Position numbers and translations under genes: made by a program. From Taxillus chinensis (lineage: Eukaryota; Streptophyta; Magnoliopsida; Santalales; Loranthaceae), in NCBI GenBank assembly GCA_023512835.1, contig CM042086.1, forward strand, positions 10,045,559-10,109,558: DNA of 64,000 nt. Direction: 5' to 3'. The notes under the pieces were generated by a model that was given only the letters and a program-made list of their open reading frames with translations, was not told the origin of the DNA and did not search any database. Of the stretch, positions 26,893 to 40,900 are shown piece after piece. The number at the start of each line of letters is the position of its first letter. Position 1 is the stretch's first letter.

Positions 26893-29800
26893 ATGAGAGA
26901 ATCCAAATCGGAGAGAATGAAAAATCGAAAGCAGAAGCAGAAGTTGGAGGCCAACGAAATCGAGGTCCTTGATTCGTGGATCGATTCCGGGAAGCCCGAC
27001 CGTGGCTTCAACCTGCTGTCACTGTCGCCTTTGCCCGCCGACACACCCGTTGGCCAACTCGGCGACGGTACCTTCTCCCGGTTCGCCGGGTGTGGGCGCT
27101 TCTCACACTTGCCTCTGTCTAAAAAGACCAAAGATGGGCTGAGGCAGTTCAAGTACGTGAAAATGACTGCTATTCAGCGCGCTTCTCTGCCGCACGCCCT
27201 GTGTGGCCGCGACATTCTTGGCGCAGCTAAAACTGGATCCGGGAAGACATTAGCATACCTCATTCCGGTCAGCTGTTTTACTTTTGTTTTGAGTTTTCCT
27301 TTTTTTTTTTCCTCGGGCGGTAAACATATTTTGCTAACATGCTTTGGTTGTGGGGTGTTTTCAGGTTCTGGAGAAGTTATACAGGGAGAAATGGGGACCT
27401 GAATTCGGGGTAGGCTGCATCATAATGTCTCCCACAAGGGAATTGGCTGATCAAATTTTTGATGTCTTGAAATCTGTAGGGAAGCATCATGGTTTCAGTG
27501 CTGGCCTTTTAATTGGTGGTCGCAAGGATGTTGAAACTGAGAAAGAAAATGTTGATAAATTGAATATTTTGATATGTACTCCTGGTCGGCTCCTTCAGCA
27601 CATGGATGAGACCCCCAATTTTGACTGTTCAGAGCTTAAGGTTACCCTACTGCTGTTTTTTTCCCTACATGAATGCAAAGTTTAGTAGTCTGGAGAAACA
27701 ACTCTAGTTTTCAGTTTGTTTACGTTAGTTAAAAAGATAAAAAGGCTGATTATTAAACCTACCATAATGTCTCACATGCATATGTCGCCCTTTTAGTGCT
27801 CCCAACTGGCCATGATCTAGTGACATTGTTCCAGGAATCCCTTAGATACAGATTTGATGGAAGCTGGAACTTGTACCGTCATTATTATATATTTGTACCT
27901 GTTGGATATGACTTGACTCCTGTTTATGGTTTGATCCATGGATCCAACTCAAATCAACATATTTTTTGAGCAACCCATTGTAGAGAAAAAGTGAGATTTA
28001 GTTTGCGACACAAAGGATTGGGCCAAATAAAGTTGTTTTTATTGGATGCAACTCTTATCCGTACAATTTTTTTCCCTGTGCCCTGCATGCTAGAACTGTG
28101 TCAGTTGTACCTATTCTTTGTGAGTGAAAATCCCTCATTGTCTCACCTGTGGACTTATGTCATCTTGGCTAAACCACTTGAATCTTGTGACATTGTGATT
28201 TTTCTTTTTTGTTTATTCCTGCTTGTTCTTTGTATGATAATTCCACTTCATCACAACAGTGCTCCCAAATTTTAGCCATCTAATTACTTATTAACTTCTT
28301 TTAATTTTGGATTCCTGCATAATTCACTTATAGAATTTTAGATTTAGCCTACTGTCTAGTCATTGCTCGCCTCATTATCCTTCTTCCCATCTGTTTTGAG
28401 GTTTTAATTGCTTTCTACTTCTCTATTGGGTGAATTTTAAGAGTCAAAGCTTTTGTGGCAGATTGCTTGTTTTATTACTTGGTACTCATTTGGGCTGATA
28501 TGCATGTCCCGAAAGCAGGTTTTGGTGCTTGATGAGGCTGATCGTATCCTTGATGTGGGATTTAGGAAGGATTTAGATGCAATTATCTCACAGCTACCCA
28601 AGCAGAGACAAACCTTACTATTTTCTGCAACCCAAACAAAGTCAGTTCAGGATCTTGCAAGGCTCAGTCTGAAGGACCCAGAGTACATTAGTGTGCATGA
28701 GGAGTCTATCACAGCCACTCCCAGTCGATTGCAGCAAACTGCAATAATTGTTCCGCTTGACCAGAAGTTAGACATGTTATGGAGTTTCATAAAATCTCAT
28801 ATGAATTCCAAGATCCTTGTATTTCTTTCAAGTTGCAAACAAGTACGTACATCCACATTTTGTTTTATGTTTTTTTTTTATTTCCTTCAGAGTTGTTGAA
28901 ATATGTCATGAATTACGTTGGATAAATTGGACTTGTAATATTGGGGCATATTGAACTTGTAATATTTGTCTATTTATAAGTGTAGAAATATTCAAGTTAC
29001 TGTGATCGTGTTGACTGACATTACATTTATAATAACATGATGCATGAAAGTACAGTATATGCATGTTATTTTCTACCATTAATGTTCATCATTGCTAATC
29101 TGCTAAAAACAAAGCTTCTAATAGTCTTGCGGAATGTGATTTGTTAAAAACTATGTTAGTGCTGCCTGAGTCTGAGTGAGATAAACAGTGGCTTGCGATT
29201 TTGGGGATTCTTTACAGTCTTGTGGGTTTCCAATGTGCCTGGGTTCGCATAGACTGCCCTTTGAAAGATTTTTTCAGTAAGTTGGTGTCTGAAAGTTTTG
29301 GTTTAATGCTATTTTTGCTTTTGTATTGTTTGGTTATAGGCCTAAATTTAAAGAGGACTGCCCTTACTCCATAATCCATATGCTGTATACTTTATGTTTA
29401 TGGTTAGTAAGAAGAAGTTTCTTCCTGGCATGCATTTGTTTTGTCAATCTCAGTCATTGCTTCCATGTTTTGTTTGGCCGAGTTATTGCCTTTGTGTGTT
29501 GTTTCAAATGTTGAATGCCTTTCAACAGGTAAAATTTGTCTTTGAGACATTCAAGAAGCTGCGTCCTGGAATCCCTCTAAAGTGTTTACATGGAAGAATG
29601 AAACAGAATATAAGGATGGGAATATATTCACATTTTTGTGAGACACGTTCTGTTCTCTTTTCAACTGATGTTGCCGCTAGAGGCCTTGATTTTAATAAGG
29701 GGGTCGACTGGGTTGTGCAGGTGAGTTATCAGTTTAGAGAAAAGGCCTCTCCATTTGATTTGTCCCTAATATATGGTGGTTTAATGTCTTTAGGTAGACT

Positions 29801-31729
29801 GTCCAGAAAATGCTGATGCCTATATACACAGAGTTGGCCGCACTGCCCGCTATCAGTCTATGGGAAGATCAGTTTTATTTGTTTTGCCCTCAGAAATGAA
29901 GATGCTAGAAAAGTTACAGGCGGTAAAAATACCCTTGCACTTGACCAAGGTACAAACTATTTATTAAACTTACAATTTCCTTCCAAAAACATATGCGCTT
30001 ATACAAACACAGAAAATAAAACAAACGCAAACAATTTTTGATGTAAGGTGTTTAATGAATGGGATGGGTTGAATTCATAGCTGCAAAGTTGTGGCATGAA
30101 GTGCATGGCCCCATTTATATACGAAATTTTATCTTACAGGCAAACTCAAAAAGACTGGAGTCCGTTTCTGGAATGTTGAGAGCTTTACTAGTCAAGTATC
30201 CAGACATGCAGCAGCTAGCTCAGAGGGCCTTTATCACGTATTTGAGGTCCATCCACCTGCAGCGGGATAAAGATGTTTTTGATGTGACAAAACTGGCCAT
30301 TGATGAATTCTCAGCATCATTGGGCCTTCCAATGACCCCAAAAATTCGTTTCTTGAACCAAAAATCTAAGAGTAAAACGGGCAAAAAAAAATCTTCACTT
30401 GAATTTAAAGGCCCCGCCAAGGAGGATTTGATAGCAATGCCAAAAGAAAAGTCAATACCCAATGAGGTTCAAAGAGAAGAAGTGGTTGATAAAGAATTTC
30501 AAATGAAAAGGGAGGTTTCCCTTGAGGAAGAAAGAAATATTACTGCAGCTGGTGATATTGTGTACGTAACTTTATTTTAATATTTCATTGATCGGGAATT
30601 TCACAATGCCTGGAAATGGGTTGGATGAAACTTAATATTGGTGGCCTTTACTTTCTTGATCCTCTAATGTTTTTTCCCCTCTAAATCAATTTAGTTTGCA
30701 TATATTTTATTGTGTAATATATTGCTTTGGAATCTTGATTCCTTTGCCCTTGCAAGTCTTTTTTGTGTTTCTTTCCATTTTTGTAATTGATTGGTATTTC
30801 ATTGTGTCTGCAGGCTACCAACTCGAGTTTCCAAGAAAAAGAAGCTAAAGATCAATATCCATAGGCCAACTGGGACACGGGTTTTGTTTGATGAGGATGG
30901 AAACAAACTTCCTCCATTCGCTGCAATTGCTGATAAGAGCTGCAATGGTTCCATGGATCCTGACAAAGGTATCTATTGTGCTCTAAAATGTTAATCTTTA
31001 AAACATGGCACCAATACACAGATGGTTCTGCTGTCATTGTGAAAAGCATTCATAAATAATCTAATTGTTAGATTTTATGTGCAGCGCTATTTCAAGTTTT
31101 CAACTTCACCTTATTGACTTAAAAATGGTGTTTCACAGTGCTGCCTGCTTCTGAAATATGTACTGTTCCATGGAAGAAACCTGGACCTGCTTTTGAACTC
31201 AGACACAAAAAACATATTCTCTTTAAGCCATTGAAATAGCAATAATGTGTCCTCCTTTGACCTGCATATGCCAAATCTCTGTCATTAGAAAATTTTATAA
31301 AGTAGGGAAGTAAAGATGGACGAATCATAGAACAAGGGGTGAAACTTCACAGGCTTATCTTGTGTTTTGAATACTCATATGGTTGTTTGTGTGCCCCTTA
31401 TGTGGCTCAGCTGTTGCTTTATTGCAGTGCATGAGAGATATTCAAGGTTGAGGGTAGCGATGAAGCAGGCAGATAAGGAAGACAAGTTTCATGACCGGCA
31501 ACGTCTCAAGGAGAAACGAACAAAGCAAAAAATGAAGTTGAAAGGAAGAGCAGCAGAGGATGATGAAGATGTGTCCGGGTCAGATGAACCAACAAGGGAC
31601 ACGAGGAAGAAGTCAAAGATATATTTTGATAGTGATGGAGACGATGGTGTGAAAAAAGACTTCAATTCTGTTTCCCTGGCGGAACAAGAATCCTTGGCTC
31701 TGAAGTTGTTAAATTCCATGCACTCCTAA
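26893..31729 (+). CDS. RH32: DEAD-box RNA helicase, DBP4/DDX10 type (RH32)
   Basis: Eight exons (26893-27267, 27365-27640, 28519-28842, 29529-29720, 29794-29949, 30140-30561, 30814-30968, 31428-31729) join in phase to a 733-residue protein, near the usual length of plant RH32. Motifs in order: AKTGSGKT (112-119), [19 protein letters not shown] (222-225), SAT (253-255), [14 protein letters not shown] (401-408). The block [20 protein letters not shown] and the [15 protein letters not shown] segment are specific to the DBP4/DDX10 branch. A Lys-rich, acidic C-terminal tail follows. Yeast Dbp4 unwinds snoRNA-pre-rRNA pairs in 18S rRNA processing, so a nucleolar role in small-subunit assembly is expected. 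Intron 2 (27641-28518) and intron 4 (28843-29528) are the longest and hold no second gene that I can see. All catalytic motifs are intact. Confidence 0.94.
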
Positions 31730-34152
31730 ATTTTGCTTGGGTAAAGTTGCTTTTGTAAGTTTTTTTACCCCCTGTATGCGGCGGCGGCGATATGTTCCGT
31801 TATATAGCACTGTCGAATCAAATGCCTAATAGTAACCAATTTTGGGTAAATATAGGGATCATTACAAGTTCTATTTCATTGCACTTTGTTTTTTGTCGGA
31901 CCCAGCCTGACAGAATGAGAGATGGAAATGGGAGTGAGGGATGTATTATAACTATTGTCGTTATGAATGTTGAATACGTGAATGCTTATGAGAAAGGCTA
32001 TTACAAAATTAAAAAACTATGGAACTGCACGGCGCAACCATGATGCAACTGCGGCTGACGTGGAGCGGTGATATCTAACATTCCATGTAAATAGATCGTC
32101 TTTCTGTCAGGAGCAGGACGCCATTTTGCGATAAACACAAAGCATCTTCTAGGTGAAACTATGACACAGTCATGCAACAGCTCAGGTCTGATTTTAGTGA
32201 GAGGTGATATCACCCATTTCCGATTTGAAATGATTAAGGGAGAGAAAGTGGAGTTAGTGGTGACTCGAGTGTTTGAAGTCCTCCATGTGTTGCAGCAGGA
32301 GAGAGAGAGCCCACCCAGATCAGATCAGATAGTGCCTATTGGGCCAAATCATAATTGTAAGTTGGAACAATACAGAGGAAATAATACTCTTACCAACATG
32401 CTTGTCCGTATTAGCTGTCTTCCTTCCCTTGAGAACGTTGATGAATTTAATTCTCTTTTCCTGATATTAACCTTAAAATTTTAATAGCAAATTACGTTTG
32501 TAAGCAAATTATGAGTCTAATGGATGATATAGCACTGTCCATTCCCCAAAATAAAAATCCATATAATTACCTTTTCTGCTAAGCAAATTATGTTTGTAAG
32601 CTCCTGATGGCTTTTGTATAATAAACACTTGCGTATAAAGTTGGTGCTTTCTCTTTCTTATTAGCTTGGAGCTTTTCTTTGTGGGGACGGGTAGTGCAGT
32701 GCGCGCTCAAACAATCAAGAAAGACAGCCGTGCAGAGAACATGCAGTGAAGCTGCTAGCATGCGCCCCCAAACCCACCCACCTCTTTTTATGTCAAAATG
32801 GTCCCTTCAAATTCAAAGTTGAGAAACATCCAACAAGAGACAGCCATGAAGGCTCCCCAATCCCTACAGCCTTTGGCCCCCTCTGCATGCCATCTCCTTC
32901 CAACGACTCAAAGACAAAACAGAAAGTGCAAAAATAGAGAGCCTTTTAATGTGGAGAGAGAGAGAGAGGGGTTTCCTTTCTCTCCCACCCATAAGTGGTG
33001 GGGGATTAGATTCAATCAAGACAATCATCTCATCTCTCACAATTATTCCTTCCCCCCGCAACCCTTGTCTTGTTTGCACTTCTCCATCTTTCCTTTTCTC
33101 CCCGCATTCCTATAAAGAAGAAAAAGAATGTTTCATTGTATTTGTTTTTAAAATTTGAAAAATGTAGCAAACACTTTCCAATACAACCCTACCAACAGTA
33201 ACAAACTTCTCCAACAAATTTCCCAATATACCAAGTTCAGTCCCCAAGTATCACAATTTGAAAAATATATTGATTTTAATTATTTTGAATTTGTTATGAA
33301 AATACAACTTAATAAACTCGTTTCTTGTATCCGGTCTTTTATATATAAAAAAATTGGGGAGCTCATGACTCGTGTTTTTTTTAAAATTTTATAAAATTAT
33401 TATTTTAAAACTTTTACATGTAATTTGCAAGCTGCCTACGTACACCAAATAAATTCTTCTTAGTGATCGATGCTATTGGAATGAGTTTCAATACTCTAGA
33501 AAATTCCTATAATACATCAAAATAAAAAAAACATAATTTTAACATGATTTTACATATTTTCTTAAAACTACATTATAGTTTTGATATATTAGAGAATCCT
33601 GATTTTACCATAATAGGTAAGCAAAGAAATAGCAAAATCATAGAACAATAACAGAACTAATGTTAGTGTTCTAATATAATGGAAAAGGATTTTGAAATTT
33701 TCATATTTCTTAATTTTTCCACAACAGAGTTGGATTGCAGCATTGAGCACATAATAAATTGAATAACACTGTTTAAGTGCTTTGAAATTGAACTACCTTG
33801 TTGATTAAAAAAAATAAACAGAGAAACAGGGCCGATCTTCTCGAAGGCTTCAATGATAAAATAGAACATTTATTTTAAAGACACGGTCTTGACTTCAAAA
33901 ATAAAAAATAAAAATAAATAAAACCCTCGCCTTCATACCATGACATTTGAGAACCAAATTTGAGAATAGGATGTTGGAAAAGAAAATTCCGAAGGGTGGG
34001 ACAACAGAAAAATTTTCCCAAAGCCAATGAAACTCATGGAGACAATGTGACAATGTATCACTCATCCTTTGATTCCCCTCCAAATAAGCCCTTCCAAAAT
34101 ACTAACCTCCAACACCCCCTTTGGACTTTGCTTCCTACCCTATCCCTTTTTA

Positions 34153-34153
34153 C

Positions 34154-34198
<45 letters not shown>
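34153..34198. repeat. Compound (CT)n(CA)n microsatellite
   Basis: About 13 CT units run directly into about 10 CA units. It lies about 280 bases upstream of the start of the small gene, so it is in its promoter or leader. Confidence 0.97.
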
Positions 34199-34372
34199 CC
34201 CAACCCATATCTCCGATAGCCACACAACTTTTCCCTCTTGGACATTGCACCTAGGCTGCTGATTCCTCCATCTATTGTAATGCAATCAAGAATCTATTGA
34301 GGGCGAAAAAAGTGCAAAAAAGAAAAAGAAAAAAACAGAAAAGAAAGAACGATTTAAAGGAATGCCATCTTC

Positions 34373-34379
34373 TATAAAT
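34373..34379 (+). promoter_or_regulatory. TATA box of the small conserved gene
   Basis: TATAAAT lies about 103 bases before the start codon. That would give a 5' leader of roughly 70-80 bases, a normal spacing. Confidence 0.5.
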
Positions 34380-34481
34380 GGATGTTTGATACCTTGCACT
34401 CACCCCAAGTAGTACTCACTAGTCACCCCATTAATATTCATACATTTTCCTTTCAGCACCAAACCCCCACCCCTCAAGCCA

Positions 34482-34856
34482 ATGAATAGGCAGAGCAATA
34501 ATCAAACAGTTGCACCCTCCTCCATTGCTCTTTTGCAAGAGAGGTTTCGACAGCTGCAGAAAGCAAAAGAGATGCGATCGGAGAGAGAACTCTTTGGATT
34601 CTTCTCCAACTCAGAAGTTGTCAATGCGAATCCTATGACTTTTACCAAACCTCCCACATCGAGTTTAGCTCCTGAATCATTCCATCTACCAAGGCCAACT
34701 ATCCAAGTCCCTCTTTCACACCAAGCCAAGCATGCAGACGCTGAGGTGGCGGCCACACCAGATTTTGCGAACTTAAGGTTTGGGGATAGAGTCTCACACA
34801 ATCACAGGTCATATATCCCTGACGATTCAGATATTGATACCTCTCTTCACCTGTGA
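34482..34856 (+). CDS. Small plant-specific protein of unknown function
   Basis: A single-exon frame encodes 124 residues. The N-terminus is Asn/Gln-rich, then SIALLQERFRQLQKAKEMRS forms a likely amphipathic helix, followed by RELFGFFS, a disordered Pro/Ser-rich middle, and an acidic C-terminus ending DDSDIDTSLHL. From memory of plant proteomes, short proteins with an ALLQERFRQLQ-K-KE-R-ERE helix and a DVDTSLHL tail are conserved in eudicots without an assigned function. No signal peptide, membrane segment or catalytic motif is visible. A TATA box at 34373 and the tail-to-tail arrangement with the CNNM gene (stops about 113 bases apart) support a real gene. Function is unknown. Confidence 0.75.
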   Translation: MNRQSNNQTVAPSSIALLQERFRQLQKAKEMRSERELFGFFSNSEVVNANPMTFTKPPTSSLAPESFHLPRPTIQVPLSHQAKHADAEVAATPDFANLRFGDRVSHNHRSYIPDDSDIDTSLHL

Positions 34857-34969
34857 GAAACACTCTACAATGCTTATCATGCAAGCACTTGGGATGGCGT
34901 TTTATTATGTTTTCTGACATTTTACCTCTTTTGGTGCTGTAAGAACGGAAGGAACACGAGTAGGGTAAG

Positions 34970-37900
34970 CTACTGTTTATTGGGACCTTCATGCATGTTT
35001 TTATGTTCAGCAATTACATAGCTTTCAGAATGGGCATCCCCCGATCCTTTTTGGAATAAATCTTCATTATATTCAGTGCTATCTGAGCTGTCGTTGCTGC
35101 TCCATTTCCTTTTCATGATTTTGGGAACCATTCGTGTCACATCTTTGGCCTCCACCTCATCATCATGAGTCATCCGTTCAAACCGGACAGCACTCACCTT
35201 TCTGGCATTTCCAGCCAATACCTGCACCAATAGCAACTTGATGGCAGATTAATCCGGTGGCTTCTAAAATTTCTGATCAAAGAGGATTATTCTATTCTTT
35301 CGAATTTTTATCTCACCAGTCAAAGCAAAGCAAAGAGAGTTTTGGCAATATTGATTTTATGTATAACACAATGCAGATTTAAATCTACAGAAAAGCAAAC
35401 AAACAACTACAAATTAAACACTTACTCTATGGATATCTAGCTCAAACAGAATTCACTATTCTGGAAAAAGGTTGACAATTTTCTAGAATGAAGGACCAGC
35501 CAATAATTATAATTGATTGTTGATATAGAGGTTTCAAATACTGAAACAACTGCATACAAGCACATTCACACAAACAATATAAAAGTATCGCCCCCAAGCA
35601 TCAACCCAAACATTATGGCAAAATCAGCGTAAAGCATATTGGAATAATAAAATTAGACAACTAGAAGCCTTTTCTAGTATTAACTTTCATAAACTTATCC
35701 TACGCTATCAGTATTTAGATAAGCAATAGAACACTAATCGCATTATTGGAACCAAAAATGAACCCATTAATTTCTACACCTAAAATAATTTATCAGACTC
35801 AGCAGCCAGTCCTGCAGAAAACCCTGGCTCCATAATCTATATATCATCCAAATCTGGTATCCATCGATGCTCCCATCTCATGAAACAACTGTCATTTTAT
35901 GATACAAAGTTTTCAGAAGCACCAGTCTGAAGATTTAATATCATAAAATGTGCTAAACTAGAGCTATGAAAAATGCTCCATGGTATATTTCCCTTTCAAT
36001 ATTTTCATATTGCTATTATTTCCACACAATCAAGCTCTAATCATAAAACAATTTTTAACTTTAAGGTGAAAATTAAAGAAAGACCCAATACATTTTCAAA
36101 TAACATAATTTTTTAAATTTTTAGATGTTCCATCTATGTGTTTGGAATGACTTGATTTGGAGTCCAATTAGCCAGTGCCGTGAAACGTGAAGATTTACAG
36201 AAGATAATTTACTGATTTTTAACCATTTGGTGGGATAAAAAAAATTAGTCAACAGAACCCAAATTGGGTTAAAAGGAAAATATACACCACTCTATGGAAA
36301 ATGAAGAACCGTACCACCTTCAACTCTTCCACAATTTTCTTCCAACGCTCTTCTCCCAACCACTCAACCAACCATGAAGAAAGAGAAGAGCAGCACAGGG
36401 CAGAATTAGCAGTCAATATTTGTAATTATTTGGTCTATATTTAGTTTCCTTCTCAATCATGTGTGTTTGTAATCTCTAAAAAAGTAATAAGAAAGAATTA
36501 TTTCTCTAGTCTTTTCTACTTATACACATACTAATATAGAAAGAAAATTAATAATTATTTTATGTTCCTCAAATTTTAAGTAAAAACATAAAACACATAA
36601 ATTGAAAAAGTTGGGAGGAGTTGTATTTTTTATGTATTATTATTTATTTAATTTTTTTACACAATTAGGTCTTCTTCCCTTTGTATATAATTATGTATGT
36701 AATAATCGTTTAATAATAAATGAGAAGAGATATTTTTCTTACAAAAAAGTTCTTTGCCTTAACCTTTGCTAAAGTCTCTCATTCGGTTCTTCCTTATTTG
36801 GTTGAGCCTCTCTTCTCTTCATTCTCTTCATCTCTTCTCTGTGTTGACCATGATCTGATCATGCTTACAACAAACCCATTGCATACCACAAACAGTTGCA
36901 GCCGTCACGCATCTTGATCACGATCGCCATTAGGCTTCCACCATCGCAAGTCACTACTACTACGTCACCACAACTCTTCAAGCAACAGCCTTGATCAATA
37001 GCCTCCCTTGTTCGATCCGTTTGTCCAAGTCGCTGCCTCTTCCCAATTGTACCTGACAGTGGCAATTGATCATGGCGCAATAGTCTTTCCTCGATCGCTC
37101 GATCCATTTCAGACTGTTTCAAAGTGTTGCAAGTCGTCACCAGACACTGTGTTCCAATGACAACCTCACTTGATTCCTCAGTCTATTTGTGCGCATGGGG
37201 TTCAGACAACAGCCTTGCTTGATTCTCCTGTTTGTTCATGCATGGAGGTTTCTAGGTGTCAACTGGTCATTGAGAGACTCTTCTACAAGGAGTTTTCTAT
37301 CTCACAAAGTTTTTTTGGGTAATCCTTTTGGAGTGTGGTTGTGGGACCCAAACTGTTAGCTCCATTTAATGAAGTGTTTTTCGTGTGAGCTCGATCTTCA
37401 CAAGTTTGGAGAGAGCGAGATGGTGTGAATGGCTACACCAACTAAAAGTCATCTATCTTTTGCTTCTCATTGTTTCAAGTGTCCTAAAAGGATGATTCTA
37501 AAGTGATTTTACTTTTCTCTACCGATAATACTTGGAGTTATCGATTTTGGAACTACACACATCATCATGACCAGTAAATTCTTTCTAATTATCTCACTAG
37601 GATCTTCACCCATTAAGTATGTTTAAGTTTATAATGAAACTCTTATGTCAATTATTGAGGCTAAAAATGTCTCCCTTCCTCACCTACCTTTTTCATGTCC
37701 TTGATCTTACTTGCTCCTTAGCTATCTACTAATCTTCTCTATATTAATTAAATTACTACACATCTTAATTGTTTTATAAGCTTTTATTCTATTCAATGTC
37801 CTCTTCGATATCATAAAGAGCATGATAGATTAGGTTTTTCAAAAGCATCTTCTAATGTTATTTATTATATTTTTGATTTTGTCATTTGTCACCATTTGTC

Positions 37901-40900
37901 TAAGTCTTTCCTTACTTTTGCTTTTCAATGTCTATTCCTAGTAATTTTTAAGCTCCCAAATGAAAGTATGCTATGGTAGAAGAATTAAAGGCCCTTCAGA
38001 AGAATTTCACTTGAAAAATGTTTAAGTTACACTGAAATAAGAAGACAGATGAGACGTTTGAAAGAATTCCACTTAAGAAATGCAAAAAAATGATGGTGAT
38101 AAAGCACAAATCAGATGAAATAGTTAAAAGATACAAGGTCAAATCGGTTGTCAAAGGTTATACTTTGACGCATGAGATCAAGTACCAAAAAGCCTTTGCT
38201 CCTATGACTAAAATAAATACTATTCGAGTTATTTTTTCTCTTTCAACTAACTTAGACTGATAATTACAATAGTTTGATGTGAAAATTATTTTCCTTCATG
38301 GTGATTTGATGGAAAAGATATATATAGATCTTCTTCTAGATTTTACACCAAACAAAATAAAGTATGACAGCCGAAAAAGACATTATATAATTTAAAATAG
38401 TCACCAAGAACAAGGATAATGGGAGATTAAGCCACCTAATGTAGTCATATGATTTCAAGCAAGCTTCGGTTGATCACGTATTGTTCTATAAAAGATATTA
38501 CCTTATTTATTATTTATGTTGATAACATGATTGTTACATGTAATAACAAAAAATAGAAAAAAAAACTTTAATGTCATTCGACAAAGGAGTTTGAGATGAA
38601 GGATTTAGAGACTCTAAAATACTTCATAGACATCAAAGTATCCCAATTCAAAAAGAAAATTTTTCTCTCGAAATATGTTTTAGACCTCCTAGTTGTAACT
38701 CGTACCTCAGCCCGTGAACTTACAGATACTCCTATTCCTATTCAGGTGAACCATGGTCTATATATTTTGATTAGGTTTTAACGAACAAGGAAAAGTATCA
38801 AAAGTTAGTGAAAAAAATTAAACTGACTCATACAATACCTAACATATCATATGAAGTTAGTATTGTAAGTCAATTAATACATAATCCAAGTGATTGACAC
38901 ATGGATGATATAAATTGTATTCTAACATATCTAAAGTCCTCTCTATGCAAAGGAATTATGTTCTTCAAGCATAAACACCTAGATATTGTGAGATAAACTT
39001 ATTCTAACTTTGTTGGATCCGATATGGACAGAAAATCTACTTTCGGATAGGTGTCATTTCTAGACAGTAATTTGGTGACTTGGAAGAGTAAGAAACATAA
39101 TGTGAGTTCCTTGTCTAATGTAAAAGCGGATTATGCCTTTCATCGTGCTACTACATAACTTATTTGGCTATGTATTCTTTTTATGAAACCTAAGCTATGG
39201 CCCTTAGAAGTTGATTATGCTCTTATGTAATAATGCAATAATTGCTATTGAAATAACTAATAATTCAATACAACATGATCAAACCAAGAATATTAAAATC
39301 GACAAGAATTACACCAAAGATAATCTAAATTTCGGTGTAGTAGAAGTTCCCTAAATTAGGAGAGCAAATCAACTAGCTAATTTGATGACTCATGCAAGTA
39401 CTTGTGTAACTTTTCATACATCATTGTGCAAGTTGGACATATAATATCTTTACACCAACTCGAGGGAGAGTTGAAATGAATTGTATTCTTTATCTATTAT
39501 TAGTTTTATTTTTACCTAATTAGAAATTCTTCACCTTATATATAGTTTTTACTTATATTGTACATGATAATCATTTAATAATAAATGGAAAGAATTTTTT
39601 CCTCTTTACTTTCTACTATAAAAATGACCGTAAATTTTCATGTACTATCCATGCATCATTGCATTAATTTAAGCCTACAATTTCATGTTTTCTATAATGC
39701 ATTTTTATTTTTATTTTAGATTTTTTTTTTCATTAAGAGTCAAGCCATGTCAAAAGCACCATAGGTTTTTATTCGAAACACATTACAAGATAAGAAAAAG
39801 AAAAAAAGGAAAACAACCCATCAATAAAGAGGGTTCTCACGTTAAAGAAGCGTCCATAGGTTCTCACAAAACCTTCCTAATAAACATATGCATTCTCAGG
39901 ATTAACTTACCCTCATATTACAAGCCACTAGGTCCAAATCTCCCAATACCTTCTCATCCAAAGCCCTCATCATCAATAGCACAACTTTATCCAATGTTAC
40001 ATAGAAAATTTTCAGCTGACCCACTTATACAATTCTATTAAATTGTGACCCTTTGAACTAAACTACATATTAGTGAACAAATTTTAGTTATTTCAGAAAA
40101 GTCAAGAATTTTGACAGTTTCCAGCACCTTTATGCATGATGACCGTATGACCTAAACGGGCAGTTGTTACAGGAACAACCAAATCCAAAAAGAGTTTCTT
40201 TTATTATGGTTTCGTATAAGAATAGTTGGGTAGTGACAGTGGCCAATCAAAATTTTTTTGGATACATGGAAACAAAAGAAACACAAAATTAGGTTTGGTA
40301 ACCTAGTTTACATAAGTGGAGAATTGAACAAATAATGCTATACTTGCGATCCCTCTCTTATATGTTATTCAATAAGAATTTTGAGAGGCCAATCCATATT
40401 TCAAACGCGGGAATGCATAAACCATTCACTGTTCATGATGGCAATAAAAAAGATTAAATGACAATACTAATGAAAGCCAAAAACTATCTAGTAAGCATAA
40501 TGGAATTTGTAAATAAAGTCATACCTCAAGTTTAAAGATTTGATGCTTTTCCCTTTGATCTTGGCGGTCAGATTTGCCATCTGTGTAGTTGCCATTTTCT
40601 TCTTGACTTGCCTTTTCAAGCACAACTTTCATGCTCTCTCCCGTTCTTGGGATATACCCAAATGCCTCACATATAAACCCCGAAACTGTCTCATATTGAT
40701 GGCCCTGCAACAGCAAGGTGGGTGAAGTAATGGGATTTGAGGAAGGTGAACCCATCATGCGTGCGTGTCAATCCTTATTCCTTTATCGTTTAAACTGATA
40801 ATCAGTCACTGCACAATACCTCTGGCAATTTGACATCAAGATCTTCAGAGAGCTGGTCAATGGATGTATTTGCATCCACATCGAAAATCCCTTCCGCTCG

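Larger units (their letters stand above)
31730..34481. other. Intergenic region between RH32 and the small conserved gene
   Basis: No supportable gene. About 31730-32050 is probably RH32 3' UTR. The stretch 32750-33110 is GC-richer with short open frames on both strands that resemble no family I know. A compound (CT)n(CA)n microsatellite lies at 34153-34198, and a TATA-like motif precedes the next gene. Confidence 0.5.
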
